Below, piece after piece: positions 46,986-58,560 of a stretch of DNA of 64,000 nucleotides. How positions within the stretch are numbered: position 1 is the stretch's first letter; each line of letters opens with the position of its first letter. Source of the DNA: Chrysemys picta bellii. Its lineage: Eukaryota; Chordata; Testudines; Emydidae. Below the pieces are notes generated by a model. The model did not search any database, had not been told where the DNA came from, and saw only the letters and a program-made list of their open reading frames with translations. Location of the stretch: positions 85,333,968 through 85,397,967 of the forward strand of contig NC_088796.1 of the NCBI RefSeq assembly GCF_011386835.1, given 5' to 3'. A program made the position numbers and the translations under genes.

Positions 46986-48139
46986 GTTTACCTGTATTTA
47001 AATAGTTGTGTGTGTTGACTGCAGTCAATTTTTAAATGTCTTTTGCCTTTGTATGAACAATGCAAGACCTCAGCAAATTGTATTGTACTAATACAACACC
47101 TTTCCTTTGACAGCCATGCCCTATCTCTTCCTTTGGTAAACGAGCATGGTATAATACAAATGGCATGATATCTCTCTTTGAGAAGATGGCATAACAATCT
47201 CTGCATCTTATGCTAGAATCACCTAATAGAAAAAGAGATGGAGGAGCATTATTACTTCAAAGTGATTACTTTCAGTATCACCTAATTTTGGAAATTTCAG
47301 TCTTATTGGGATCACCTGCTCCAGCTGACTTTTTTTTTTTTTTTTTAATTTCTCCCTGGCTCATTCTCTGACAGTAAATAATGGGTTAGATAGTCACTTG
47401 TGATTTGGTAAAAGTAGAATAGTATATAGTCTAAGGGTAGTACTTTGTTAGACTACCTGAAAAAAATAAAAATGAAGTCGACAGATTAACCCATATGGAA
47501 TTTGTGGAAATAATAAGAGCTGAGTAAAACTTGATCTCCAGTTCATGGGAAATTTTGATATTTCAAAATTTGGTTTCATTCAGATCTGGCACAAATTCAT
47601 TTTTTAAAAATTTCCTATAAACCAGAAATTCTGAAAAGTTTTCCTTTTGTAAACATTGACATGCAGTGTTTCTTCAAGAAAATATGAATAGCAGTGGCCA
47701 AACTGAAAAGAATCAGATCAATTTCATCCCAGAGCTGAGAGGGTTCACTGGTTCGGTGGCTCTGGGGCCACCCCACCATTCATACTGGCCTGGGACTAGG
47801 GACCCAAGCCTTCCAATCTCTGAGGGTCAGCTGGTTTCCAGGGCTGCCCAACCAGCTCTAGTAATAATAGAGACATGAGAACAATTTTAAAAAAAAGTGA
47901 CATTTCCACAACCTCTTTAATTTGTCTTTTTGGCCAAAGTGCATAAATAACTAAACATATTGTAGGATAACTTCTGAACTTCCTCCTTTGTGTGGGGTCA
48001 GAGCTATATGATGCAAAAGAAATATCAAGGTTATTGTAGAAGAGTTTATCTGAATATCCATTAAATCCTTCCACCTTCTATAATAGTGTCTCTTCAAACT
48101 TTAACCAATCTCCCAGTCCATGTGTAGAATATATTTATC
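46986..48139. other. Non-coding sequence with poly-T tract
   Basis: T-run at 47331-47346. At about 47515-47645 a decayed relative of the AT-rich hAT-like MITE family begins 'aagagctgagtaaaac'. No gene is seen. Confidence 0.45.
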
Positions 48140-48270
48140 ATGAGGGTAGATTCTGATATTTTTACTCATTCTGAACAATACTTGTCTCTCAAGTAGTCCC
48201 AGTGAAGTCAATGAGGCTAGACACATAGTATGTTGTTACCCTTACTCATGTTGAGCATCAGATTTTGTTC
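48140..48270. repeat. Palindromic family repeat
   Basis: Centred on 'agtcccagtgaagtcaatga' with 'tgatatttttactcattctg' on one side and 'acccttactcatgttgagca' on the other; the outer segments are partly complementary. Same class as 34081-34200. Confidence 0.45.
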
Positions 48271-49082
48271 TTCAGTATGTACCAATTTTATTCACTGTGA
48301 CCCTTTTTTGCCCTTGTTTTGACATCTTGCCAGGACTCAAATTGAGTGGAAACCAGAAGAAACACTAATCTTGTAAAATAAACCATACAACAAGGAATGA
48401 ATTTAATCCAGTCACACAGACAAGAAAAATTAAACATAAAGTCCTCATAAATGAAATGGAAAACCTGAGGGATGAGAGAAAGCATGGGGCAGTTTTGCAG
48501 GAGGAGAAACCTCTTGTCACTTTTTTTTTTATACACAATTATCCTACCTGTCCATGGGTGCATATGGTTAGTTAGCCATCTAAAGGGCATACACTCACAT
48601 AAATGCTTGTTAGGCACATAGTTATGGAATGAATATGTAAAAGTGCAGCTACAATTTCTGAACATACACATCAGGCTAATCTTTCTGAATATTTGGCCTA
48701 TGCATCCATCTTTGGAGGAGGGGAATGGACTTCAGTGGGTCACTAAATCACTCAGTATTGGTAATGATATACAGAACCTTTCACCTTTAACATCTGGGTT
48801 CTAATCCAGCCCAGGTAAGAGGTGGATGAGAACTGTGACCATCAGTTATTGGTGTTCTATGAGATATTAATTTAGTGGTCTCAGTCTAGTTCCACTTCAA
48901 AAATGCCACTCTCTTCTCCCATTTGACACCCCTATTGACAGTCACAGAAGAAGGGACAGGGTTGAATGAGCAGGGAGACTAAGCTTCTCTTTCCTTCTTC
49001 CGGGTCAGGATAATGGCACACTAGCAATGGAGGGTGGAATGTCCCCTAAAGAATCACTACTACTGCTTCTAGCAGAACCTAA
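48271..49082. other. Non-coding sequence
   Basis: A 127-codon minus-strand frame (48288-48671) is Cys- and Phe-rich with no recognisable family, and I treat it as chance. The patch 48770-48960 ('gggttctaatccagcccagg') may be a decayed repeat. Confidence 0.4.
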
Positions 49083-49170
49083 GCATTCCTTCATGGTTTT
49101 CCATAGTACTGACTGTACTTAATCTTGTTTAGCTTTGGGGTCTGAGTTTACAACATGGGACGTTAGCTGC
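49083..49170 (-). pseudogene. 5S rRNA-like remnant
   Basis: On the plus strand 'ggttttccatagtactgact' followed by 'tgtttagctttggggtctga' lines up with the reverse complement of the 5S rRNA region that includes its internal promoter (boxes A and C). It is too diverged to be functional. It could be a 5S-derived SINE (AmnSINE/SINE3 type) or a simple pseudogene. Confidence 0.4.
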
Positions 49171-49429
49171 AGGATTCTAAGGAGCTGCTCTAGGAGTGAT
49201 AATTTAAATACTCTGTAATGTCTTTGGAGGAAAAAATGGAAATGGTTGCAACTAAGTAGTTGCATCAGCAAGTCACAGGTATGTTGATTCATAATTTGTA
49301 ATTATTAGATTTTGAGACTCCAGATAGCTTAGCTCAATCAATTAGGCTTTATAATGTTAGCACAAGCAGGAAGGCATGACTTTATTGTGTGGAGAATAGC
49401 CCCGCTGCAGTTACATCACCTGTTTTGGT
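49171..49429. other. Non-coding sequence
   Basis: Nothing recognised. Confidence 0.5.
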
Positions 49430-49525
49430 CTCATAGACTCATAGACTTTAAGGTCAGAAGGGACCATTATGATCATCTAGTCTGACCTCCTGCATGATGC
49501 AGGCCACAAAGCCGTCCCTACCCTG
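49430..49525 (-). repeat. CR1 3' tail
   Basis: Starts with two copies of 'tcatagac' and continues 'tcagaagggaccattatgat' and 'catctagtctgacctcctgc'. This is the terminal 95 bases of a CR1 subfamily, in minus orientation. Same subfamily as the next copy at 50309. Confidence 0.8.
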
Positions 49526-50308
49526 GTCTCACTTTACTCTCTGTATTCTTCTTTTTGTGGTTTTGGTTACAATTTTGTAAGTTGTTACTCAAGTAACTGA
49601 ACCAATTACATTTTGCCTAATAACTATATTTCTTCTTTGCCCTATCTGGCATCATGCTTGCTAGCATGTGCATCCCACTGGTAATTTTTCATGCTTACCA
49701 TACTGCAAAGTTTCATGGGACTTGCATTCAGCACCAAACCTGAGACAAGTCCCTCCAATTATATTACAATATTTGATTATGCAATTAAACTGTCCTATAT
49801 GGCTGCAAGAATAGGTCATGAAAATGGGTCCTTGATACATTTCCATTTCTTTTTAAGGGCATGTTTTACATAAGTTCAATATGCTCAAGGTCATGTGTAT
49901 ATCTCAGTTCCCCTTGATCTAACCATAAGGGATGCTGGCAGCTCCAGGATATATGTAACGAAAAACAATGACCCACCAGGGGGAGGGACAAAGAAATAAA
50001 AGTAAATCCCTATCACCTTCCCAATTATCAGTGTAAAACATACACAGAATATGAAAAATAACCAAACATTGAACATTAGAAAAATAAAATTGAGTTGGGA
50101 TGTCCATGTTTTGACAAAGGGAGCTTAAATCAGTTTCTGTGCAGCAATAGGAAACTGAAATCTCCATTGCCATGCATTGACTGCTGTTTGCGCTGAAGCA
50201 GGGTCAACTCATTTAAACAGCATTAATAGTACATGGAGTACTACCTGGAAAAGAAACTTCTGATCCAATTAAAGCTGCTGAAAACTTTGTGATCTTGCTG
50301 GAATAAAA
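49526..50308. other. Non-coding sequence
   Basis: No gene or repeat recognised; short frames only. Confidence 0.5.
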
Positions 50309-50722
50309 TAGACTCATAGACTCATAGACTTTAAGATCAGAAGGGACCATTATGATCATCTGGTCTGACCCCCTGCATGCTGCAGGCCATAAAACCGTCT
50401 CTACCCCTTCCCTGGGCTCTGCTGTTGAAGTCCCCAATCCTGTTTTTAGTGACTTCAATTGGCAGAGACCCTCCTGCTAGAGATCCCTGCCCCATGCTGC
50501 GGAGGAAGGCGAAAAACCTCCAGAGGCTCAGCCAATCTGCCCTGGAGGAAAATTCCTTCCCGACCCCAAATATGGCGATCAGTAAGACCCCGAGCATATA
50601 GGCAAGAGTCTCCAGCCTGACCCCTGTTAGCCATTATACTATTTACCTACCATTGCTTGGCTTTCCTTGACTACTATGTTTTACCATTAAACCATTCCCT
50701 CCATAAACTTATCTAACTGTAA
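50309..50722 (-). mobile_element. CR1 3' UTR fragment
   Basis: Begins with 'tagactcatagactcataga' (terminal octamer repeats) and 'cagaagggaccattatgatc', then a GC-richer UTR including 'ccctggaggaaaattccttc' (50540-50559) and 'ccgaccccaaatatggcgat'. It lacks coding sequence, so it is a heavily 5'-truncated copy. Closely related to 49430-49525. Confidence 0.8.
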
Positions 50723-51974
50723 AGGACCACCACATTTAAGGGTGGAAGTAGGAAAACAGGGAGCAGAGATGCCCTAATAGTAAGGCTGTCAGGCAGTGAA
50801 TGTCTCCTGAGTAAAGCAATATCCAAGCAAGTTTTAATTCTATTCATCCCAGACCATGAGATGGAAATTTACAGATATTTTTAAAATTACAGCATTTTCT
50901 CTTTTTCTATGCTTGATCTTTATGCTTCCTCTTTCTAATGCATCTGTTATCTCTACTGTAGAATCCCAAACTAAGAACACAGAGTAATATGGTATGAGGA
51001 TGCCAAGAAAATGGTTTCCGTCAAAAAAAAAATAGCAATGTGGAAAATGTCTTAATTGTGATTCAGGTTAAGTGAACACATTCACATTCTGAGCTTAACT
51101 GAGCAGATGTATCTCGAACTCAGAACTTTCAATGGAGCTTCAGAACCTGGAACACAAAAGTGAAGTTTCGCAACTGTTGTCATAGTTACTTTCAAAAGTC
51201 TGACACATCACTGCATAGTAACATCTGCTAGACCATGTATTAACTAACGTATTTTCCAAAACATTTGAATTTCAAATAATAAATATATCTTGACTATGAA
51301 GAGCTTCCACATTGCTTCTGTTGCTAAGGGAACCAGTTTCCAGTTATCCACATGTTCATGTATATCCACACTTTTTATGGCTTTGAGGGAGAAGAGGAAA
51401 ACTCAAAAGAGAGAGAAAAGGCATAATATGGCAATAAAAGAGGAAAAATAGCTGTTTTATACTTCACCTTTTAAAAAAAAACATCTATACACTCATGCCT
51501 CTGTGTCTGAAGGTGGAGGTTTGGGGAGGTGAAGGCAGAGAAATTTGGCTTCCTCAGATATCAAGGTGTGCAATCTCTTCTGATCTCCATTTTGCATGCC
51601 TAGCTTTGTGTGCACCATGGGCCAAATCTAAAGCCCACTAAAGTCAATGAGAAGCTTTCCAATGATTGCAGTGGGCTATGCATGCACCGTTTTTGTCCAC
51701 TCTCATTTGCACACTAAATTTGCAAATACTAAAACTGAAGACCTGCAAACTCCCTTTGCACTTGATTTGTTTAAAATGAGTTTTGCCCCTGTACCTCCTA
51801 ATGCCTTCCTCCCCTCAAATATAAATGGGTAAGTAGGGTTTGAGTGTGGGGAGGGGGATTGTTGTGGATATTCTGGCAAGTCCTGATGTGCTATTTTATA
51901 AGATTTATTTATTGGATAGGTGTCAATATAATTATTTTTTATAAATTTGAAGAAAAACATATAATTTTGTATTA
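50723..51974. other. Non-coding sequence
   Basis: At 51615-51690 'gggccaaatctaaagcccac' with 'taaagtcaatgagaagct' is a piece of the palindromic family. No gene is recognised. Confidence 0.45.
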
Positions 51975-52121
51975 CAGTAGAATCTAGAGTCCCCTTTGAA
52001 ACCAGGGTTCCATTGTGCTAGGCACTGTACATATACATATATTAAAAGACAAGCCACTTATTATTATTTTTTATTATTTGCATTGCAGTAGCACCTAGGA
52101 GTCCCAGTCATGGACCAAGAC
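51975..52121 (-). repeat. Old SINE-like amniote repeat
   Basis: Words 'ccattgtgctaggcactgta' and 'gcattgcagtagcacctagg' followed by 'agtcccagtcatggaccaag' are characteristic of a high-copy old repeat seen in turtles and crocodilians. The parts appear in rearranged order, so two copies may be fused. The orientation is my guess. Confidence 0.45.
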
Positions 52122-52375
52122 TAGATCTGGTCAACATTTTTCCATCAAACCTATTTTTTGGTGGAAAAGTTGTTTTTTATTACACTTTTCACAAAAGAAG
52201 TGTGATCTGCTTTCCGTGGGTAAAAAGTGTTTCTTACCTAATATTTTGGACAAAAATCAAAAGTTTTCAGCAGAACACCAAAAGATTTTGGCTGAAAATG
52301 GGCGGTGTCATGCTCAGGGGAGTTGTCATTTGCTCCTCATGTCCTTATTGTTCTCTATGAGCGAGCATCCCTAGT
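52122..52375. repeat. AT-rich hAT-like MITE family, decayed copy
   Basis: Starts 'tagatctggtcaacattttt' and has the same run of 'tttggtggaaaag' and 'gaccaaaa'-type words as 19904-20271. No second terminus or target duplication was found. Confidence 0.45.
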
Positions 52376-53384
52376 TAAATTATATCCCCGATAAAACACC
52401 TTTGCAAAATTATCTTTCTGCATACAGTTTTTTGGACAAAATTCTAAAGTACTGCTGCCCATTGTAAGGTGGGAAATTGAAGCACAAATCTCTCCCCCCT
52501 TTAACGCTTAATCAATTTTTTGCCTATATAAACTTTCAGATGGAATCATTGTCACTTATGAGTTCTAACTGTATAGATATGAGAAATAAGAAGACAGAAC
52601 AAGTAGAGGCACACATTTCTGAGTACTTTGGTTCCAGGCATGATGTTCTTGCTCAGCATTCTCCACCTGGGCCCTTGGTCACATGATTTTTTTATACGTT
52701 ATTTTGTTCTACATCATCTATTGTGCCACATACCCAATTACGTATTTATGCAAACTTTCATAATTTGTTTATCATTCCCATAAATCATGAACATTACATC
52801 AAAACAATTACCTTTTTACCATTCAGCGTACATTGTCAAAAACCTAACAAAATTTAAACTAACAAAATTTAGCCTTCATTTTTACCATTCAGCAATCTCC
52901 TATCCTCTGGTACTATAGTACATTGTATGCATATCATCCTAAATTATGCATTATCATAACCTTTATTTTCTTATTTAACTAGGAACGTTATGGGGAATAC
53001 CATGCCCTTCTACTATGTATATTCTTGTCTTTTCCAAAGATGGATGTTTGCTTGAAGTTTAGCAATAATGGTACTAATTCTTCATTTACCTCAAGAAGCC
53101 TTATCAGGAAGTTCATCTGTACTTAGTCGGTTAAGGCCTATGGGTTTTGCTATTTCCCTATACTGTTAAAGATGAAAAGTAATGAAGTTTCACAGGAAAG
53201 GCCACTGACTTTCATGACTTCACATACTTCTAACAATAACAGCATTCTGTGTTGCCCTTTTATATTGTAACATCCTAAACACATTTGAGTGGTTTATCTG
53301 AAGATGGATATTTCATAGATAAAGATCAAGGATCCACATTAATTGTTCTGGAAGTGTAGGTTGTCTTGAATAGCATTGTGTCAA
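52376..53384. other. Non-coding sequence
   Basis: AT-rich; 52842-52872 carries a doublet of 'aacaaaattta'. No gene. Confidence 0.5.
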
Positions 53385-53898
53385 GTATCAGAGGGGTAGC
53401 TGTGTTAGTCTGGATCTGTAAAAAGCAACAGAGAGTCCTGTGGCACCTTCAAGACTAACAGATGTATTGGAGCATAAGCTTTCGTGGGTGAATACCCACT
53501 TCGTCAGACGCATCTAATGGAAATTTCCAGAGGCAGGTATAAATATGCAGGCAAGAATCAGTCTGGAGATAATGAGGTTAGTTCAATCAGGGAGGGTGAG
53601 GTCTTCTGCTAGCAGTTGAGGTGTGAACACCAAGGGAGGAGAAACTGCTTTTGTAGTTGGCTAGCCATTCACAGTCTTTGTTTAATCCTGATCTGATGGT
53701 GTCAAATTTCCAAATGAACTGAAGGTCAGCAGTTTCTCTTTGGAGTCTGGTCCTGAAGTTATTTTGCTGTAAGATGGCTACCTTTACATCTCTTTTCAGA
53801 TGCTGAGCTTCAGTTCATTTGCACCTGCTATAGATGCAGACTGTGAAGAGAAACTGCTGAGCTTCAGTTCATTTGCAAATTTGACACCATTAGATCAT
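53385..53898 (-). mobile_element. Penelope-like element end with a partial inverted copy
   Basis: The 3' terminus is at 53385 ('gtatcagaggggtagctgtg' on the plus strand). The copy extends to about 53800, reaching into the end of the endonuclease region: 'gaaggtcagcagtttctctt' (53721-53740) corresponds to the codons of the last nuclease helix in the 42616 copy. From 53801 the same segment returns in the opposite orientation: 'agaaactgctgagcttcagt' at 53851-53870 pairs with 53720-53738, and 'ttgacaccattagatca' at 53880-53896 pairs with 53692-53708. A third short piece (53803-53827) repeats 'gctgagcttcagttcatttg'. Confidence 0.78.
53470..53507 (-). ncRNA. Hammerhead ribozyme-like core in Penelope-like element
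   Basis: On the minus strand the core reads CTGACGA (fits CUGANGA), a perfect 6-bp stem GTGGGT/ACCCAC with loop ATTC, GAAA, and a 3-bp stem III (AGC/GCT) with loop TTAT, followed by the cleavage-site C. One extra A lies between CUGANGA and stem II. Stem I is weak here: the bases after C17 and before C3 do not pair well. Short-stem hammerheads have been reported in Penelope-like elements, where dimers are the active form; activity of this one is not known. Confidence 0.6.
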
Positions 53899-53929
53899 TA
53901 ACATAGATGTATGAACTGTAGTGCCTTTA

Positions 53930-53930
<1 letters not shown>

Positions 53931-53979
<49 letters not shown>
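53931..53979. repeat. Compound (TG)n(AG)n microsatellite
   Basis: About nine TG units are followed directly by about fifteen AG units. It lies 30 bp beyond the Penelope-like fragment. Confidence 0.97.
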
Positions 53980-53981
<2 letters not shown>

Positions 53982-56575
53982 TGAAGCTGTATTCTCTGTT
54001 TAATATGATCTGATCTGTGAATTTGAGTGACTTACTCACTTATATGTGAGTATGTATTATTTTGATGGTGTGATTTACATTTTGAGTTGGAGTTGGCTTT
54101 TTGGGTATCATGTTGTTTGGGAGAACTTTTGTCCCAACTTTTAGTTAGTTAAATATTTAGTTAGTGGAACCACCTAGAATTAGAGTAAGGTCAAGGCCCT
54201 CTTTAAAGTAATGTGAAGAAATGAATACACTTGGGGAAACACATTTTTCTACACTGCTGGTTGATGCTAGCAACTCTTGATAATATCAAAACAAAATATA
54301 TAAGGAATATTTCAATTCAAAATGGTTTCTCTCTTTATGCCAAATGTAATGAATTCTAGCTGCCTGGTCATGTCTATTTGATGCAAATATAAGAACATAA
54401 TGAAAATGTAGAAATATAAGGTTTGCTTGAATTGCTTCTTGCAATGAGATTGATTAATAGAATATATAAATATAACATGGAAATTTACCACAGTATAATG
54501 TACAATATGTTTTTGACATGCCAGATAATATGGCAAGTGCATTAGAAATGCATTATTACTGTAAATTGTGGAACATATAAAAGAAAGCTTGGATGATACC
54601 AGATGTTTTTTTCTTACACAAATGCTAAAGGAACTCTCTGCCTGACTAATAACTGTACTTTTTTACTCTGTTATTAACAAGAAATTGTATTATTGTCAGC
54701 ACAAATGACAGATAGATTAGTATGTGTGTTTGGTGCATATAAAATAAACACTTCAGCTTCTAGATAATGGAATTGTCTAATGTCTCAGGGAATAGTAGCA
54801 TAGTCTACAATTTTAATCATGTTCAACTTGTTTTGTTAACATGGAGACCAAAGTACTTGCTTAAAAAAAAAGTTTTTCTTCCTAGGACTACCCAATATCT
54901 TTCACTGCTGGCAACTGGTAAGTTAATTGATTATCTTTTTGAAAATCAGTCAGTCCTAATATACATCCAGCAAAGATTTGACTGTTTTGGTCTAATATAC
55001 ATCAAAGAGAAATATCCTCTCAGTTTAGTTCAAAAGATTCCACAGAATGTGACATGGAAACTGAAAAAGTTCTAAAAGTGAGCCACCATTATACCCTTGG
55101 CAATGTATAATATGAAGAACAATGACAATAAGATTAAAAAAATTACCCTATAGAAATGGAAAATATCTAGACTGTCACGTTGGAATCCGTCATGGAAGCT
55201 ATTAGGTTTGTTCAGTTGTGAGATCAGCTCTTTTCTAGTTCACGAAAGCCTAAAACAGGGGCTAGACTTCTAAGGCAAAATGGATTGCAATTTTTGAAGT
55301 ATTACAGTAATAGCCTGTTAAAATGCAAAACAAGAATCAAATCCAATCCGTGATCATTTTTAGAGCAAATATAGTAAACATTTGGAAAATCAAAGATATT
55401 TTCTGCCACTGACTTTTTTCCTGACAGAACTTTTTGCTAATATGTAGCTATGACCAAAACATTCACTTCCTATCCAAACCATGAGTCCCAACATTTGTTT
55501 ATATTCACTTAAAGCACAATTTTTTTAAAATTGGGGAAGGATTTATAGTTTTTAGTACTATGAGGCATTAAAACATCAGGTGCAAACTCTGCTTCTCAAT
55601 TTACATAAAACATAATGAAATAGACACATCATATCTCTCAAAGTGTTGTAAATTACTCCATTTCTTTTCTAAGTTTACTTGCAGATAAAAAGTTTTGGCT
55701 GTTGGAAAGTTTAAAAAAATTGTTAAATTATGCAGCAGACATAAAAAAATAAATACTCTTAATGGAGGCTGCGTGAATAGTTTATTCAAGAAATAGTAAT
55801 TTGATTCAAATGTATCTATTGGCTTTCTGTTGCTTTGAATATGTTTCACTGGCCTTTTCCTTCTTAAAAATTAACAATATTCCATTTTTATAATTCTGAC
55901 TGGTAACCTTGTAGTTGCACTTACATTGTGTCTTGCTTTATAGTATCCTTTGAATAGCAGTGCTCTGAAAAGTAACAGGAGGCAAAGAAAGAACATTACC
56001 TAATGCCTTTGTGGGGGTGAAGTTCTGTAAATAACATTTCAGTGACTGTGAATCAGCATTTTGCTGGCACTGAAATACCATTTCTGAAACTACCACATAT
56101 GTACAGGATACCTCAAACAGTGGGGATTCATCAGAGTGAAACATAGGATGCTGTTCCTATGGGCTTTTGAAGTCACTACCTTAGCACTAGAATGCTATAC
56201 AAAATATGAATTATTATAAAAATGCAAATAATGTCTTTGAGTGGTCACAAAAAAGTAGAAAATTTTAGAACAAATTCTGATTTCAGATATGTGCTCCAGT
56301 AGACTTGTTAGGATGTGTGTACATGAGGGCAAAATATGGCTCTTCTTGTCTTTGTCTCTGTAGACGAGGGGTAGATACTAGGACACTGTATAGCGTGCAG
56401 GGCTTCTTACTTAAGGCACCTAGCTATGATGTTTTAAAAGCATGTTTAACAGTGTAGCATAATTTCTACTGAATCATAACAACAGGTGGATTCAAGTTGC
56501 TTCAACCAAGATATGCCCAGTTTTTGTAGCGTCTATCAGTGGCAGAGTGAACTAGGATCTGGGACTAGGATTAGG
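53980..56575. other. AT-rich non-coding sequence
   Basis: Only short frames. Nothing recognised up to the CR1 junction at 56576. Confidence 0.5.
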
Positions 56576-58560
56576 GACCAGCTTGGCTAAACAGTGAAAT
56601 CCTTGCTGATCTTAAACGCAAAAAAGAAGCTTACAAGAAGTGGAAGATTGGACAAATGACCAGGGAGGAGTATAAAAATATTGCTCAGGCGTGCAGGAGT
56701 GAAATCAGGAAGGCCAAATCACACTTGGAGTTGCAGTTAGCAAGAGATGTTAAGAGTAACAAGAAGGGTTTCTTCAGGTATGTTAGCAACAAGAAGAAAA
56801 TCAAGGAAAGTGTGGGCCCCTTACTGAATGAGGGAGGCAACCTAGTGACCGAGGATGTGGAAAAAGCTAATGTACTCAATGATTTTTTTGCCTCTGTCTT
56901 CACGAACAAGGTCAGCTCCCAGACTGCTGCACTGGGCAGTACAGCATGGGGAGAAGGTGACCAACCCTCTGTGGAGAAAGAAGTGGTTCGGGACTATTTA
57001 GAAAAACTGGACGTGCACAAGTCCATGGGGCCGGATGCGCTGCATCCGAGGGTGCTAAAGGAGTTGGCGGGTGAGATTGCAGAGCCATTAGCCATTATTT
57101 TTGAAAACTCATGGCGATCGGGGGAGGTCCCAGATGACTGGAAAAAGGCTAATGTAGTGCCCATCTTTAAAAAAGGGAAGAAGGAGGATCCGGGGAACTA
57201 CAGGCCAGTCAGCCTCACCTCAGTCCCTGGAAAAATCATGGAGCAGGTCCTCAAGGAATCAATTATGAAACATTTAGAGGAGAGGAAAGTGATCAGGAAC
57301 AGTGAGCATGGATTCACGAAGGGGAAGTCGTGCCTGACTAACCTAATTGCCTTCTATGATGAGATAACTGGCTCTGTGGATGAGGGGAAAGCAGTGGATG
57401 TGTTATTCCTTGACTTTAGCAAAGCTTTTGATACGGTCTCCCACAGTATTCTTGCCGCCAAGTTAAAGAAGTATGGGCTGGATGAATGGACTGTAAGGTG
57501 GATAGAAAGCTGGCTAGATCGTCGGGCTCAACGGGTAGTGATCAATGGCTCCATGTCTAGTTGGCAGCCGGTTTCAAGCGGAGTGCCCCAAGGGTCGGTC
57601 CTGGGGCCGGTTTTGTTTAATATCTTTATTAATGATCTGGAGGATGGTGTGGACTGCACTCTCAGCAAGTTTGCAGATGACACTAAACTAGGAGGCGTGG
57701 TAGATACACTAGAGGGTAGGGATCGGATACAGAGGGACCTAGACAAATTAGAGGATTGGGCAGAAAAAAACCTGATGAGGTTCAACAAGGACAAGTGCAG
57801 AGTCCTGCACTTAGGATGGAAGAATCCCATGCACTGCTACAGACTAGGGACCGAATGGCTAGGTAGCAGTTCTGCAGAAAAGGACCTAGGGGTCACAGTG
57901 GACGAGAAGCTGGATATGAGTCAACAGTGTGCTCTTGTTGCCAAGAAGGCTAACGGCATTTTGGGCTGTATAAGTAGGGGCATTGCCAGCAGATCGAGGG
58001 ACGTGATCGTTCCCCTTTATTCGACATTGGTGAGGCCTCATCTGGAATACTGTGTCCAGTTTTGGGCCCCACACTACAAGAAGGATGTGGAAAAATTGGA
58101 AAGAGTCCAGCGGAGGGCAACAAAAATGATTAGGGGTCTGGAGCACATGACTTATGAGGAGAGGCTGAGGGAACTGGGATTGTTTAGTCTCCAGAAGAGA
58201 AGAATGAGGGGGGATTTGATAGCAGCCTTCAACTACCTGAAGGGGGGTTCCAAAGAGGATGGAGCTCGGCTGTTCTCAGTGGTGGCAGATGACAGAACAA
58301 GGAGCAATGGTCTCAAGTTGCAGTGGGGGAGGTCCAGGTTGGATATCAGGAAAAACTATTTCACTAGGAGGGTGGTGAAACACTGGAATGCGTTACCTAG
58401 GGAGGTGGTGGAGTCTCCTTCCTCGGAGGTTTTTAAGGCCCGGCTTGACAAAGCCCTGGCTGGGATGATTTAGCTGGGAATTGGTCCTGCTTTGAGCAGG
58501 GGGTTGGACTAGATGACCTCTTGAGGTCCCTTCCAACTCTGATATTCTATGATTCTATGA
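56576..58560 (+). mobile_element. Young CR1 LINE, copy B, 5'-truncated
   Basis: Homology with copy A begins at 56576 ('gaccagcttggctaaacagt') and ends with two terminal octamers at 58545-58560. The 5' truncation lies in the linker between endonuclease and reverse transcriptase. The tail has one octamer fewer than copy A. No clear target duplication is seen. The reading frame is open from the truncation point. Confidence 0.93.
56656..58473 (+). CDS. CR1 ORF2 reverse transcriptase, lacking the endonuclease
   Basis: This 605-codon frame is the reverse transcriptase and C-terminal region of CR1 ORF2 without the nuclease. Residue n corresponds to residue n+307 of the copy at 9405-12143. Landmarks: NYRPVSLTS (181-189), HGFTKGKSC (218-226), [10 protein letters not shown] (250-259), [10 protein letters not shown] (309-318) and FADD (339-342). 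It differs from copy A at ten residues only (for example T/A before KLKKYG, R/W in HLG-KNP, N/D in SRSR-V). All catalytic Asp are kept. Met 56656 is simply the first Met after the truncation; the frame is open back to 56577, so the protein is an insertion relic with no natural start or promoter. Confidence 0.9.
   Translation: MTREEYKNIAQACRSEIRKAKSHLELQLARDVKSNKKGFFRYVSNKKKIKESVGPLLNEGGNLVTEDVEKANVLNDFFASVFTNKVSSQTAALGSTAWGEGDQPSVEKEVVRDYLEKLDVHKSMGPDALHPRVLKELAGEIAEPLAIIFENSWRSGEVPDDWKKANVVPIFKKGKKEDPGNYRPVSLTSVPGKIMEQVLKESIMKHLEERKVIRNSEHGFTKGKSCLTNLIAFYDEITGSVDEGKAVDVLFLDFSKAFDTVSHSILAAKLKKYGLDEWTVRWIESWLDRRAQRVVINGSMSSWQPVSSGVPQGSVLGPVLFNIFINDLEDGVDCTLSKFADDTKLGGVVDTLEGRDRIQRDLDKLEDWAEKNLMRFNKDKCRVLHLGWKNPMHCYRLGTEWLGSSSAEKDLGVTVDEKLDMSQQCALVAKKANGILGCISRGIASRSRDVIVPLYSTLVRPHLEYCVQFWAPHYKKDVEKLERVQRRATKMIRGLEHMTYEERLRELGLFSLQKRRMRGDLIAAFNYLKGGSKEDGARLFSVVADDRTRSNGLKLQWGRSRLDIRKNYFTRRVVKHWNALPREVVESPSSEVFKARLDKALAGMI

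Noticed and set aside
53931..53979. Functional Z-DNA or promoter element in the (TG)n(AG)n run
   Set aside because: Such runs are common in vertebrate genomes; nothing nearby suggests a promoter.
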